Shown: positions 13,926 to 25,865 of the stretch, piece by piece
Layout: each line of letters begins with the position of its first letter
Position numbering within the stretch: position 1 is the first letter of the stretch
Assembly: GCA_963277665.1 (NCBI GenBank)
Contig: OY728128.1
Coordinates: 1,862,182,988 to 1,862,246,987 of the forward strand
Source of the DNA: Viscum album
Lineage: Eukaryota > Streptophyta > Magnoliopsida > Santalales > Viscaceae
Direction: 5' to 3'
DNA: 64,000 nt
Notes under the pieces: generated by a model
What the model saw: only the letters and a program-made list of their open reading frames with translations
Databases searched by the model: none
What the model was told of the DNA's origin: nothing
Program-made: the position numbers and the translations under genes

Positions 13926-14379
13926 AAATAAATATATTAACGAATAATGATATCAATATTTTCTAATGAAAATTATTATAAATAATCAAGTACTATTATT
14001 GATCTTTCCACTAACATCCCTCAAAAGGTGAAAAAATTTGTTTATGTTCTCATTAGAAAATAATATATTTCACAATCATGGATATAGATTATGAAAGACC
14101 ACATATTCAAGGTCATTAAAATTATAGATATGGAGATCATAATAGAATGTAATAAATTAATAATTTCCCTAATAATTTACCAACCATATTTGTAAAAAAA
14201 GACCACGAGGACAAAACGGATGGATTGGAGCTTCCAAATAAGGTGGAATTATTAAAGTACAAGAAGCCTCATGAACTCTATATTTGTAAAGATGTTCTCA
14301 ATCTATTTGGAACTAGAATTTGTGTTTCTTAATTTCTTGGGATAAAAAAGTTATAACTGATAATTAACATAGATTATAT

Positions 14380-15067
14380 TTCCCAAAACATCAAGGATGT
14401 TCCTAGTGGGATTATGTTCATTAAGAGATCTTCAAGTGGGAGAACATGAAAAAGGATACAGATGAGTACACCTCAATGTTTTTGGATTGTTAGAATGTTA
14501 AGAAATAATGATATAATCATGAGTAGATACTGAATCTATTTCCCATTAATATATGGAATTGGTAGAACATCACCATGGAAATTGTGTATAGTCACCCGAA
14601 TATATCGAAATGATGTACTCATATATGGGTAGTGGGGGATGAACAAAGGCATCACATTTCATTTTTAATTATGGATTATTTATCAATTGACCAATTTTAT
14701 GAGATATATATTTTTATATATAATGTATGTTTTGATTATTCAGGTGGAACCACATTAGATCATTTCTCATTGTGATCCAATGATCACCTATAAATTATAT
14801 TATGTTCTATAATATTATATATATACTAAATTAAAATTTAGTGAATCATACCACCCCCAGAAAGATGAAAAATCCAATTAAACAATATAGATTCTCAAAT
14901 ACAAGAATATTTTATTCTAAATGAAATTTAAATTTTGATTGGATCGAAATATCACATTGTTTAGTTTACAAAAAAAACATCCAATCTAGTTTACATATGG
15001 ACACATATTATGCTCTTTATGGGAAGAGATTCAAAACTCCTGCATGTTGGAATGAAGTTGGAGAATG
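14380..15067 (+). pseudogene. pol: E1 integrase remnant
   Basis: Dead integrase. At 14446 the frame MKKDTDEYTSMFLDC-stop-NVKK matches the second half of the HHCC zinc domain, with the first Cys changed to Phe. The catalytic core follows: W-stop-NITMEIVYS (family: WENITMDFVTG), so the first catalytic Asp is now Glu, then WVVGDEQ and HHISFLIMDYLSIDQFYEIYI (SAHFLP...LAELYV). The D-D-E region near 14850 keeps YHPQKDEKS of the HPQTDGQSE motif. At 14994 the frame HMDTYYALYGKRFKTPACWNEVGE matches the post-core ALYGRRCRSP block almost residue for residue. At least three frames are used, so frameshifts have accumulated. Confidence 0.85.
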
Positions 15068-15610
15068 AAATCAATATGGATGTGATCATGTAAAATAAAT
15101 TATATAAATGGTACAATACTTCAAAAAATATATAAAAATTACTAAGAGTGGGAAGAAGATTTTTCATATAAATTATTGGAGAAAACATGGAGTTTGATGT
15201 TGGAGAAAAATGTAGTTTCAAATATCACAATTTTTTAGAGTTATGTTGTTTAGTTATAATTGAAATTATAGACCTTGGTACAATGGACCATTATATATCA
15301 TTTATATCATAGGATTATTGGAATATTGGTTTGAAATTCCCTTTAAAAGGGCTCATGTTCCTTGTTTAATCTATATCTCATGAGGATTTATATACCAGAT
15401 ATCTCACATGTACCAAATATGGAGGTCTTATAACTGGAGGATAGCCTATCTTATGAGGATTTGTTATTGGAGATATTAGACCATAAATACAAATTTATAT
15501 AGACAATATAACTCGCATTATCAAATTTTTTGTTGTAGAACCATAAATTAGAAGAGGATACATGGTAACTTGAGGAAACTATGAAACATTTTTACCCACA
15601 AATAATATCA
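15068..15610 (+). pseudogene. pol: E1 integrase C-terminus and chromodomain-like segment
   Basis: C-terminal end of pol. Around 15195 FDVGEKCSF is the remnant of the EFEVGDHVFLKVSP stretch. Near 15440 a frame reads EDSLSYEDLLLEILDHKYK, which matches the ...LTYEE.PVRILDRKVK start of the C-terminal segment. It continues, across two stops, with NHKLEEDTW-stop-LEETMKHFYP (family: NHxVEEATWELEEEMRxKYP). In Tekay/Del-type chromoviruses this end of integrase carries the chromodomain thought to steer insertion to heterochromatin. The 3' LTR begins about 50 bp later. Confidence 0.75.
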
Positions 15611-16865
15611 AGTAAAAATGTGAATTGAAATTTTTTGTATGACATTTATAATTGTAGACGAATGTAATGTCTCGTAGTTTATTAATTATTTTAACAAAAT
15701 AAATGTGTGTTATATTATTTCTTATTATTATACAAATAAGACACATTGAGAAACCAACTACACGGTATTTCATTAATGGAGGTCATTACATTAGTCTATA
15801 ACTAAAACCATGAAAATTTAAAATAATAAACTCTCTTATTTCAATCAACATTTTAGAAATGTATAATATTGATCCTTGGATGAACTATAGTCAATAATTT
15901 ATAATGGAATTAAGAGGTGATTATATGAGGTAATATGACCAATGGAATAGTGATGTTGCTGTAGGAATGTTAAGTGAATAATAACCTAACCACTAGGTAT
16001 AGTAACATAACTATTAGAATAGAAATTTAAATTCAAAGTAAAAAAATTTAATATAAATATTAATTAATATGAGTAATTTATGAAAATATTAATATTTTAA
16101 TGCAATAAAATTAATAACCTGATTTAAAAATCATAGTACGTACATGAACTTTTTTAAAAAAGTTTTTTAATGTATTTTTTAAAAGCTTAAATTTTATATT
16201 GAAAATTAAAATTACCAATGGTATCACATTATCTGGTTCAAATTAAAAAAATTGAAATTAGGATATCAAAATTTTCTAAGGGTGATTTCATTGTAATTTT
16301 ATTAAATACTTCAATTATTTTTTCAATAGTAAAATATTGTTTTTTATTATCGGTATGTTTTAAATGGATTCATTCAGGATGTGATTATGAAATAATACAT
16401 ACTTTATTTTTTATAAATTATAAATATATTTATTATTTTAAATAATACATGAAATTATAATTATATAACTACAAAGTGTTTCCCAAATTCAAAAAGTCTA
16501 ATGTGTCCCCTTAAATATCCATTTTTTCATTTTAATTCTCTCTAATTTTTTAAAATAAAAAATTAGAATTATACACGGTTTTAATGTAGTAAAATAATTT
16601 TATTTTGTTCAATTATATTTCATAATTTAAAAAAATTTACTATTATAATTTTTTCTTTGGAAATTATAATTTATTCAAAATTTTATCTGTAAAACGCCCC
16701 TCTATTGTAGTAAAAATACATCATCAATCCCTAGAAAACCCACTCATCCATTTACAATGAAAAAATTGAACCAAATTTTATCTATTAATAATCCTTCTAT
16801 ATATAGGTATGTTCTATAGTAAACAAAATCCGATTATTCATTAATATTGGATTTATTAAAAAAGA

Positions 16866-16890
16866 ATCAACGCCAAGAAGAGAGGACATT
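16866..16890 (+). promoter_or_regulatory. Leader block, E1 3' LTR copy
   Basis: ATCAACGCCAAGAAGAGAGG with ACATT after it: the counterpart of the block at 9007. The donor-like GT has become GA or GG here. Confidence 0.35.
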
Positions 16891-17154
16891 TTCATTAAAA
16901 TTTTCTCTCATTTTCCTCTTCGATTCCTCATTTTCTATGTTTTATCAAAAAAATATTATAAGATTAATTGAGTTTTATTTTATCATTATATAATTATGTT
17001 TGCCAACTTTAGTTTTTATATTTATGAAATATTTATATTTTATACCTCAATTTCATTCAATTTTTTCGATGTCCCATCAACTGTTGGTTATCCACCCAAG
17101 ATTACATTATTAACACTCAAATAATCGCAACCATTATTGGTGAATATCAAATAT

Positions 17155-17173
17155 GTATATATATATATATATA
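17155..17173. repeat. (TA)n microsatellite in E1 3' LTR
   Basis: TATATA run, absent at the matching place of the 5' LTR, so probably a later expansion. Confidence 0.85.
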
Positions 17174-18640
17174 AGTATTTGTATTTTTATTTTTATCAAA
17201 TAATAATAATGTATAAATAGAAAAAAAATAAGAATCATTAAATTAGACAACGATAAACTGGTTTATGATAAATTTGACATCTAAACATTTCACATTTTTA
17301 AATTGGAATTTAGAAACAAAATAAAACAATTATAATTGAAAAAGAGTTAACAAATTATTATAATTTATTTCATTCTTATAGTTTTATATAAACTATTTTC
17401 AATACATAGGATTTAGAAAATTGAGGAAATAAATGAGGATATAAGGTAAGGACATTTTCATACTAAACTATTCATTTTACATTATATCCTGATTCACATT
17501 ATTCCCAATGTGTATATTCATTTAATATATACAATATTTCCTTTTATATTGTCTCCCCTTTACCTTATTGGGATATAAATGTTCATAGATAGTTGAAATA
17601 ATTTCCAACCCAGTTTGAGAGATTTTTTAAAATGTAATTACTTAATAAAAACATCACTTTGAATCATCCTGATTGGTTTTTACTAAACTCATGTATGATT
17701 AATTTTTATGAAAAAAATATGTTCTCTTTTATTCTCTTGAGAACCCCAAAGGATATTTATAAATTTATTCATCAAATAATTTAAATCCCACTCATTTCAA
17801 TTGGTTTAGTTTCTTACTACAATTGTAATACATTCCCTTTCCATGTCGGATGCAATGTTATAAAAATTTTATTGTTTCATGAGTGGGATTAAAATTATAT
17901 ATAATCCCACTTAATTTTTTGATGATATATATCCCATGATATTATGTTTATTATGTATTAAATTGATGTAATATTTTTTTAAATAATTATGGTGATATGA
18001 TTCATAGAACATATTTTATGAGAGAACATGATGGAAACTTTGTTTACATATATGTGTGGTATTTGACCACTATAATATCATGTTTTATTATTTATCATAT
18101 AAAACATCCAAAAAAATATTAAAATTATTGTTGTATTCTTATATTGATGACCCTATTCATATGATGTGGTGAAAATGATTACGCTCACATATGTACTATT
18201 AATTCATGACTCTTATTACTTCAATGTTAATCCCCCATTACTCGGATTTTATCTCACCCCTGTCATTCATGTATATCCATAAGGGAATAAATTTCATATG
18301 AGGAAAAACAGAGACTTATGAATTTTATGGGGATCTAATAAAATAATGTTATGGTTTTATTATGAACAAGTCCTGCATGAGCCAAATTTTCTCAAGATAC
18401 TTATCCTTTGGATCGTAGATTGTTTTTTATTTTATTATTTATCTTAAAAATAATGTAATATCCAATTATGAAAAACAATTCTATATTATTACATATTACA
18501 AAAAATTCTGACAATTATCTAATATTTTAAGATTGATGAGAGATATATTTCTCATTTTTATAGTGTGGATTGTGTATAAAATATAAATATCACTTTTAAT
18601 TTTGAAACAAAATATTGGTTCATTATAAAGACACAATTAC

Positions 18641-21600
18641 TCATAATGATATGTTATTAATTAATATTTTTCATTAAAGGTAGAATTATCATTTTTCTTA
18701 ATTTTCATAATTGAGTGATTATATTTTCTCTATTTTTATTATACAAGAATAATTATGATGATAATTAACATTTAAAATATAAAACAAAAATTTAGTCCAT
18801 TTCAATAGGATGACATGTGAAAATGTAATGAAATTAAATTATAGAGGTCAGAAATGAACCAACACTCATTTTACAATAGTTTTATGATAATTATGTCTAA
18901 TTTTCTAATATATGAACATGTGACAAGCATTTTTAAATAAAATAAAAATTCTAAATTTAAAATAAACACGCTCATATTTAACACACACTTAATGTGTTAG
19001 AATGATTGGAAATTTATTCCTACTTGTTTTTAATAAGTATAAAATAATTTGAATACATTTTCAGTTTAAAATAAGTATGTTTTGTAAAAATTTCCTAGAT
19101 CCTTAAGGAATTTTAATTATAAATTTTAATTTTTTATTTTTTTTGAAAATAGTATAAACATGAACCAAATATTGAAAAGAAAAATGCATTATAGTATTAA
19201 TTTATATCATTAAATGTTTTGGATATATGTACCAAATAAAATTAACACTGATAAATTTGGATTATAATTAAAATAAACTGACTTGAATATATATATTTTC
19301 ATCATATTTGTCTCCAAGAATAATTACAGCCTTAAATTATGTTTCAAAAATTTAACAAAACATTCAATTTGTAATTGAAATTTTTTAGAATAAATAATAT
19401 AAGCATGATAAGAATAGAAAAGAATGATTTGGATGGATATATGATGTGTTTTTATAAATTAAAAATCCAATATGATTTTTTGGAAATTATAACCATATAG
19501 AAAATTTATCAATGATAATTATGACCAGCGGGAATTTGGACTATTGTGAATTATGATCATTGGCATTAAAATCATTGAAATCTAGTCAATATAATTGGAT
19601 TACAGTAAATTTAATTACAGAATATGATTAATGTAGATTATGTAATCAATATACTTATCTAATAGGGTCATCTCTTTTAAAAATAATTAGCAGATCTTCA
19701 GTTGGCAGTAACATCACTAAGTTTTACCCTTGAAAAATTCCAAATATAACATTAACAAATGAGGTTCCAATTAAATGATTCAATGGGTAATATCAACATG
19801 GAGGAAATCACTACATGATAAATGTTTGTTAAAAAAGTACATGAATGTTTCAACACTTACCATCACGAATTATGATAGTTTTATAACTGGTTATGTATTA
19901 AGAAGTTATGTTGTATTAAATTGTAAATTCTATTATAAATGTAATATTGTATACTCCAATATCACATTTTATTAAATATACCATCTTTATATCAAATATA
20001 TAATGTAAATAATTAATCGCTTAATATTTTAAAAGGTGTATGTTATTTGGAATTAGGGTTTCTTAATTTTATAATGGCTAAAATTCAGTAATTTTAGGTA
20101 AAAAAAGAAAAATATCGTTAAAAATGATGAAATACAATCATTTGTATTGATGATGAAATCATATATATATATACATGTATATATGTATATCTATGTCTGT
20201 GTGTGTAATAATGACTAAAATCTTACAATTTTGTTTCCATTTAATTATTTTAGAATTAATCATTATATTATAGTATTAATTGACATAATGGGGATGTATA
20301 ATGACCAATAAATAACATTATATAATGGGTAAATACTGTATTCAATGATTTTTTCCCTCACATTCCACTCCCCTCAAAAATAATGACTACCCCCATAGTC
20401 TTTTTTATTCATTCTAAAAACTAATATACATCCCAAAATTATACTATTATACACTCTATCTATCTTTTTCACATTATATAAGTTCAGTTCTCACCGATTT
20501 TCCAATATAAGAAGGCATAATATGTTGTCTATGGGAGCCACATAAAAGTGATAATTTATGCTTTGAATTTCCTAAAAAATTCAATTTATATTCTTTATTC
20601 CTTATACACTATATTTATAATTATCATATACATTGAATACATTAAATAATCAATAATATAATTGTACTCTAATATGAAATATATCCTTATATACTTCATA
20701 AAACCCATTTTTATAGTTGTTCATAACAATTATCACATCACCCCCCATTTTATCCACGTAAATATTATGTTATGAAATATATATTACCTACTAATATGTA
20801 TTCATTTAGAAATATATTTATTGAATAAATATAATTTTTTTTACATTATTCATATTCTAGAGATTATTTAACTATTTTATTTTTTTGTATATGATCTATA
20901 TTCTGAAGTTGTTTTTTAGATGTCTATAGAACTACCCCTTGTTGATGACGTGAGAAAACATAAAATAAATGTTTGACATATGGTACTAAATTAAATTTAA
21001 TAGATTAATTATATACTGAAATTTTGAACATAATGTATTAAATTTTTTTAATTTCATTATTCAACCCGAATGATTCATATACCAAAAGTGTCCGGACTTC
21101 AGGTAAGGGTAATCATAGAAAATCATCTTTAGATTTGGGAGAAAATTTCTCTTCCACGATTCCACATTAAATCTCCAATATAAACATATAATAATTCCAT
21201 ATTATTTATATATATTACATACTTATATACAGAAGTTATTATAAATTTATATTCTAGAGATATACATTATTTTTAAGTTCATTTCTCAATCATTTCTTAA
21301 TGTAAACCTAATTAAATGGCTACTTACTATAACTTATTTCATTTTATAACAAATCAATATAAGTTATCCCATAACTATAAGTTATTTTATTACAATTGAA
21401 TAGATTTAAAACATCACAATAGACACATTCTCTGATTTTGATTACTGTTTAGAAACAAGATACATAAATGAACATCACATTATATTGAATATTAAAATAC
21501 ATCATCTAAATATAATAAATAATTAATAATTACCTTTTAATATATTTATATCACATGTTGTAATAACTATTATTTTTTGGAGAAGTACTAAAAATGAAGG

Positions 21601-22971
21601 GTTCAGCTTAAATTCTCAGTAAGGGGTAGTATACCACTATAGCTATCATAACATATGCATAACATGAATATTATTACATTAATAAATATGTGGAATATTT
21701 CCATAAAAAATATTTTGAGAGTAAGAAATATGTCAATGGTAAATAAAACCAATAATATATGGATACTTAATAATAACTAATCCTAGATTGATGGGATCTA
21801 TAACTCTAGATATTATAAACATATAATGATGTCATTATTCCCAGACATCTTATATAAAATGGTGACCATTCTCCCATTACCAAATCATAGATACATAATC
21901 ATACTGGGTAGTGAACATTAGGAATATATAATTTCGGTCCCCAAAAATCACATAAAATTACAAATTATTTCATCTAATACTAAATGATTAAAAATATTAA
22001 TTTTTTTTGGAAATGAATAACATAAGTACATAGAATAACTTCTCATTTTATCTTATCATAAAAATTATCACATGTAGATCATAGGATTATATGATATGAT
22101 AATAACTTTACCTAATAAATTAATTAATTAGTATATTCAGGTGGGATGTAGGATCTTACAAAATCAATGTATAGGGATTCCCAATGTTTATATATGAACC
22201 GAAAACATATAATGAATACAAAATTATATTTATTAATAGAGAAATTAAATAATATATAAATATTTCATAATGGTTTCTAATGATATTTTACCCTGTCTAA
22301 TAACAATCCAGAAGGAGTGTCAAACTAGCTATGTCGTTTGTACCACTACTAACACACACATGTGGTGATTTTGTTAATACCGGAAAAAAGTATTTAGGAC
22401 TATCACCAATGTGGGCATGTGGGTCAGTCTTCCATCCATTATTTTTTGTATCTATATAATTATTTAACATATTGGAAAACAATACACAAATTACTTTAAT
22501 AAAATTGTTAGATTGTTCAAGGGATACAATAATTTTTGATAATTATAAAACATAATTAGGAGAAAAATGGAGAGGTAATAGTGATAAATGATTGAAAATA
22601 AAATAAATAATGCATAACAATAAAAGATAATAAAATTTTCAACCGAAGAGTAATATAATTTAAAAGGTCTTATAAAATAAAATTAAAGATGATATTTGGA
22701 TCTCATAATTAAAATGAAGATGTTTATATCATAAAAAGGGACCCTATAAACATAAAGACTCTAATGAAGGATTATTGAGAGGTAAATGATTGGATTTTTG
22801 TTCTAATAGTTATTAATTTGCAGAGGAATGGGTACATGGGTGGAAATTTATGTGAAATGATAGTGTTTTTTTATTTATAAACACATTCCATGGAAATATA
22901 GAATGTAGAAAAATAAAAAAATGGATTAACCAATTATTTAGTTCATGGTTTTGGAATTTAATACAATATTT
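18641..22971. other. Unassigned decayed region between E1 and the split LTR
   Basis: Very AT-rich, with no recognisable gag-pol block on either strand. Two stretches look like worn LTR pieces. At 20340-20500 a C-rich run precedes ATTATATAAG, as in an LTR core promoter. At 21600-21660 the text GGGGTAGTATACCACTATAGC is of the kind seen in reversed LTR ends, as in E4. On the minus strand 20740-20760 reads as a G-rich tract (AAAATGGGGGGTGATG) that could be a polypurine tract, but no matching LTR was found. Short open frames (19775-19975 plus, 22297-22482 minus) have no recognisable domain. If E1 inserted into the LTR that may start at 5559, its right half would resume here, but I cannot show it. 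Confidence 0.4.
20161..20208. repeat. AT/GT-rich simple repeat
   Basis: (AT)n followed by ATGTATATATGTATAT and ending in GTGTGTGT; a compound dinucleotide repeat. Confidence 0.85.
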
Positions 22972-24200
22972 TTAACATTTTAACATTTTTATAATAAGGA
23001 TTCATTTTTTATTTAAAATTCAAAATGGAAATTATTTTTTCCAAAATGCATTGTTTCTAAATCATTAATTTATATTATAGAAATTGGAAAGTATATTATA
23101 TGATTATGAATTTATTTCACTGTATTGAAATACATAATATTGATAAAATAATAATTATTTTGGTCTTGGGTTTATTTATATTAATAACTACATTGTATCT
23201 GTGTCATTGTGTTTTCATAATATTTACAATATGATCACGTTGTATTTCTTTCTGTAAAAAAAGTTAATTTCTCAAAAGTTTTTTTAGAAATTCATCATTG
23301 GATAATTTCGACATAATAATTTATAATTTGATTCCAATGATAGGAAAATATGTGTCTTAATAAAATATATTTGAATCTTAATTAAAATACAACGCATATT
23401 TAAAAACCATGCATTTGGTGCAAAAATTTAAAATCTATTTTTTATTTCTAATATATTACTACTAATTCAAATAAGTATATTAATAATTTTATTCCGTGAT
23501 CAATATAAATTATTTTAATTTTAAATAGTTTTAATAAAATATTTGGACACTCGTTTATATAATACTTAAATTACTGTTATAATGAATAGATTCTTAATGT
23601 TTAGATTCCAACATTTAAATTACACCTTATATATACTTCATTGGAAATTATTTCATTTATATTATTCTCTTACATTGTATAGTATGTATATTTTTATTTT
23701 GTTAATATCTAATAGAAATTTTTATCATTTACCTGTTATGAATTTTCGATTATGATCCCACAAAATATATGATTAAAATGGTGTATTAAATCATCATATG
23801 TTTTATACTATATTTTTTGTTATTTTAATAAATGAAATTACACAGATTTTTATTTCTATATATGTTGTATCATTATATGGAAATAATAAAATATACCATA
23901 TTCTATAATTTAATTTTTTTTCATGAGGTATTTATGAATCTCCGTTACTACAGCCCTGAATCTAAAATAATTTCACCCTTCAAATTTATCAAATAAATCA
24001 ATATATGAAAAAAAAGATGGTTATTTGTACTTGATGCTTCCCCAAACAAGTGATTTATCTGACGTTCTATAACCAAAACTGGTTTTCAACTCCACAACAC
24101 TTACACTATACTATATTGTATCTAGACCGGATCTGCATTGTTAGTTAAGTCATTACGAAACTCTATTTCATCATAATTGTGTATGTGAATAGGGTTTAAC
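22972..24200 (+). repeat. E2-family LTR, left part, split by E3
   Basis: The start TTAACATTTTAACATTTTTATAATAAG, written in part, matches the LTR start at 42596 (TGTAATGATCGAAACATTTATAAG) and that at 60537. About 900 bp further, 23870-24000 matches 61435-61570 clearly: GGAAATAATAAAAT, then TTTTCATGAGGTATTTATGAATC against TTTTCATGATGGGGTGTTTATGAATC. At 24068 CTATAACCAAAACTGG corresponds to the block just before the E2 core promoter (36419 and 43887). The copy then breaks off where the E3 LTR starts and seems to resume at about 30920. Whether it was a solo LTR or part of an element is not known. Confidence 0.55.
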
Positions 24201-24219
24201 GTGTACTTCGTTAACATAA

Positions 24220-25842
24220 ATATATGGAAGAGATTTTAATTATTATAGGGGTTGGGTTTTAAGTGTAAATGATAATATTAAAATATTATTTTCTCTAGGA
24301 TTTAATATATATAGGTGTTCCTGGTAACTCTAATTTGTATACATATTTTGATGTTTTTTATATATGAATCCATTGAAAATTAATTCATTTATTCCGATAT
24401 CTATGCCTGATATAAATGTTTTGCAAATTATTATATTGGATTGAAATTTGGAGAAATATCAATGAAAATATGGAAATTGATAAATAGAATTTCATGTTGC
24501 ATAATGAGGAAAGAGAATTGGCATGAACTGGGGGTTTTGTAGATGATCAATGTGCACATCCTGGGTTTTAAATTGAAGAACCATAGAAAAATAAGGCTTC
24601 TAGAGCATTAAAATAAAATTACACATCATGTATTCATTACACTATGTGTACTAGATCATTCAAACAATGGATGGAACTGATGTGTAGATAATTAATGCCT
24701 CCTTGAAAATTACACGTGGTGAAACTCTGTTAGATGTGGTGTAATTATCCAGACATAACATTACACATGGTGAAACTCAGTTACATGTTGTGTAATTTAT
24801 CATATGATAATTTATCACAAAAATGCACCAAATATTCATTTTCTGACCAAATATTATAGATAAGTCCATCATAGACCATTTCTTTAAAGAATTAATTAAT
24901 AATAGGGCCAATCTAGAGCCTACAAATAGAGTACAACGATCTAATCTAGAATGGAATTCCACTCTTGAGGAATGACCACCAAGTAGTCGGCACTGTGTTT
25001 TGTTCTACTGCAGAATGGTTTTTGTTTCAGTTTTGTTTTCTTTTAATAGATATAATCATTCAATGATTTATACCTTAATTCCAATCCCACATTAATTTTA
25101 TTATCATCCACAATTTTATAATCTCTCCCCTACGGGTATTTGTTTTTTCATTATCATAAAACACATGACGATGATTGGAGAAGCCCCATTAGGAAGAGCG
25201 TGATCAGTTAAAGGGGATTCATAAAAAAAAGAATGACATTCCTTCCCTCGTAATGATTATTATATTCGATAGTAAATTTTTTATCATGTTATTTATTTTT
25301 TGTCATTTAATAAATGACCATATTCTTTTAATAATGAATGAACCCCAAACTAATTGAGATAATTTATTTCACGAACATTGAATGGAATTAGTCTTCTGAT
25401 TTTAGAAATACAAAATAAATTCAATTTAGCTATTTTGATTCATACGAACAAGATAATTTGGGATTATTGGTTAGTTTGATAGGGAATGAATGTTTCTTCT
25501 ATTAATGAAATTGTTTGCTTTTATATCTATTTAAAATAATTAGTTTTTTAGTGAAGTTAAATTTATTTAGAAAAACCACCCCATGAAACTAATTCCCCTA
25601 TCTTCTAATTTTCTATTTTAATTAATTTATTTCAATTTCCTCATTATTTTAATTAGATAAAATAGAAATTGAAGAAATATAAACTTTTGTCTAGAGTTTT
25701 CATCATTCTTTTCCCAGCCCTACTTGGGTTTGACCCCACACATCTACAACAATACACATCTGTATTTAGGTTGGTTTTAGTAAATATAAATTTCTAATTT
25801 GATCCATTGATGGATTAATTAACTATTCCTCTAGGAGCGTCA
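24220..25842 (+). repeat. E3 5' LTR
   Basis: Matches the copy at ~29515 in long blocks: 24360-24700 with 29628-29960, 24990-25200 with 30240-30440, and 25440-25840 with 30520-30918. Many shared strings are 8-12 bases, such as GTTTGATAGGGAAT and GAAAAACCACC. It ends in CA at 25841-25842, just before the primer site. The left edge is approximate; similarity fades between 24170 and 24250. Confidence 0.75.
24617..24801. repeat. Tandem units with TTACACGTGGTGTAA-type inverted repeats
   Basis: Units at 24706-24749 and 24757-24801, about 51 bp apart, share the layout ATTACACGTGGTGAAACTC then TTACATGTTGTGTAATT. Each half is close to the palindrome TTACAC-GTG-GTGTAA. A weaker unit lies at 24617-24657. 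The 3' LTR has related pieces at 29889-29925 and 29998-30045. They could fold into short hairpins. They lie in the LTR upstream of a run of T-rich DNA. Confidence 0.65.
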
Positions 25843-25847
25843 AAATT

Positions 25848-25865
25848 TGACTCCATTTCTGGGGA
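25848..25865 (+). other. E3 primer-binding site, tRNA-Asp type
   Basis: TGACTCCATTTCTGGGGA agrees at 13 of 18 positions with the site complementary to the 3' end of plant tRNA-Asp, TGGCGCCGTTGCCGGGGA, used by Athila-type elements. Three of the five differences are G-to-A or C-to-T, and it sits 5 bp after the CA end of the LTR, the expected place. This fixes both the LTR boundary and the orientation. Confidence 0.7.

Larger units (their letters stand above)
8023..18640 (+). mobile_element. E1: decayed Ty3/gypsy chromovirus (Tekay/Del-like)
   Basis: A complete but dead LTR retrotransposon of about 10.6 kb. Two related LTRs (8023-~11000 and 15663-~18640) flank an internal region in which protease, reverse transcriptase, RNase H, integrase and a C-terminal chromodomain-like segment can be followed in that order on the plus strand. 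Integrase after RNase H defines Ty3/gypsy. The ~3 kb LTRs and the C-terminal segment fit the chromovirus lineage, most like Tekay/Del. Every domain carries stops and frameshifts and the LTRs are widely diverged, so the insertion is old. I could not identify a primer site or target-site duplication. The right edge is uncertain by about 100 bp. Confidence 0.85.
15663..18640 (+). repeat. E1 3' LTR
   Basis: Starts TGTAATGTCTCGTAG, a worn form of the common TGTAACGTCCCG start, and pairs with the LTR at 8023 in the same order over nearly 3 kb. The C-rich core promoter block is at 16690-16760 and the leader block at 16866-16890. No purine tract remains immediately upstream. The end near 18640 is taken from the last region that can be matched (10968-11010 with 18613-18650). 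Confidence 0.8.

Noticed and set aside
20739..20760. Minus-strand polypurine tract (AAAATGGGGGG)
   Set aside because: No LTR pair could be matched around it.
22297..22482. Minus-strand open frame with a HAHIGDSPKYFFPVL stretch as a possible gene
   Set aside because: Less AT-rich than its surroundings but with no known motif, no second exon-like frame and no splice context that I could support.
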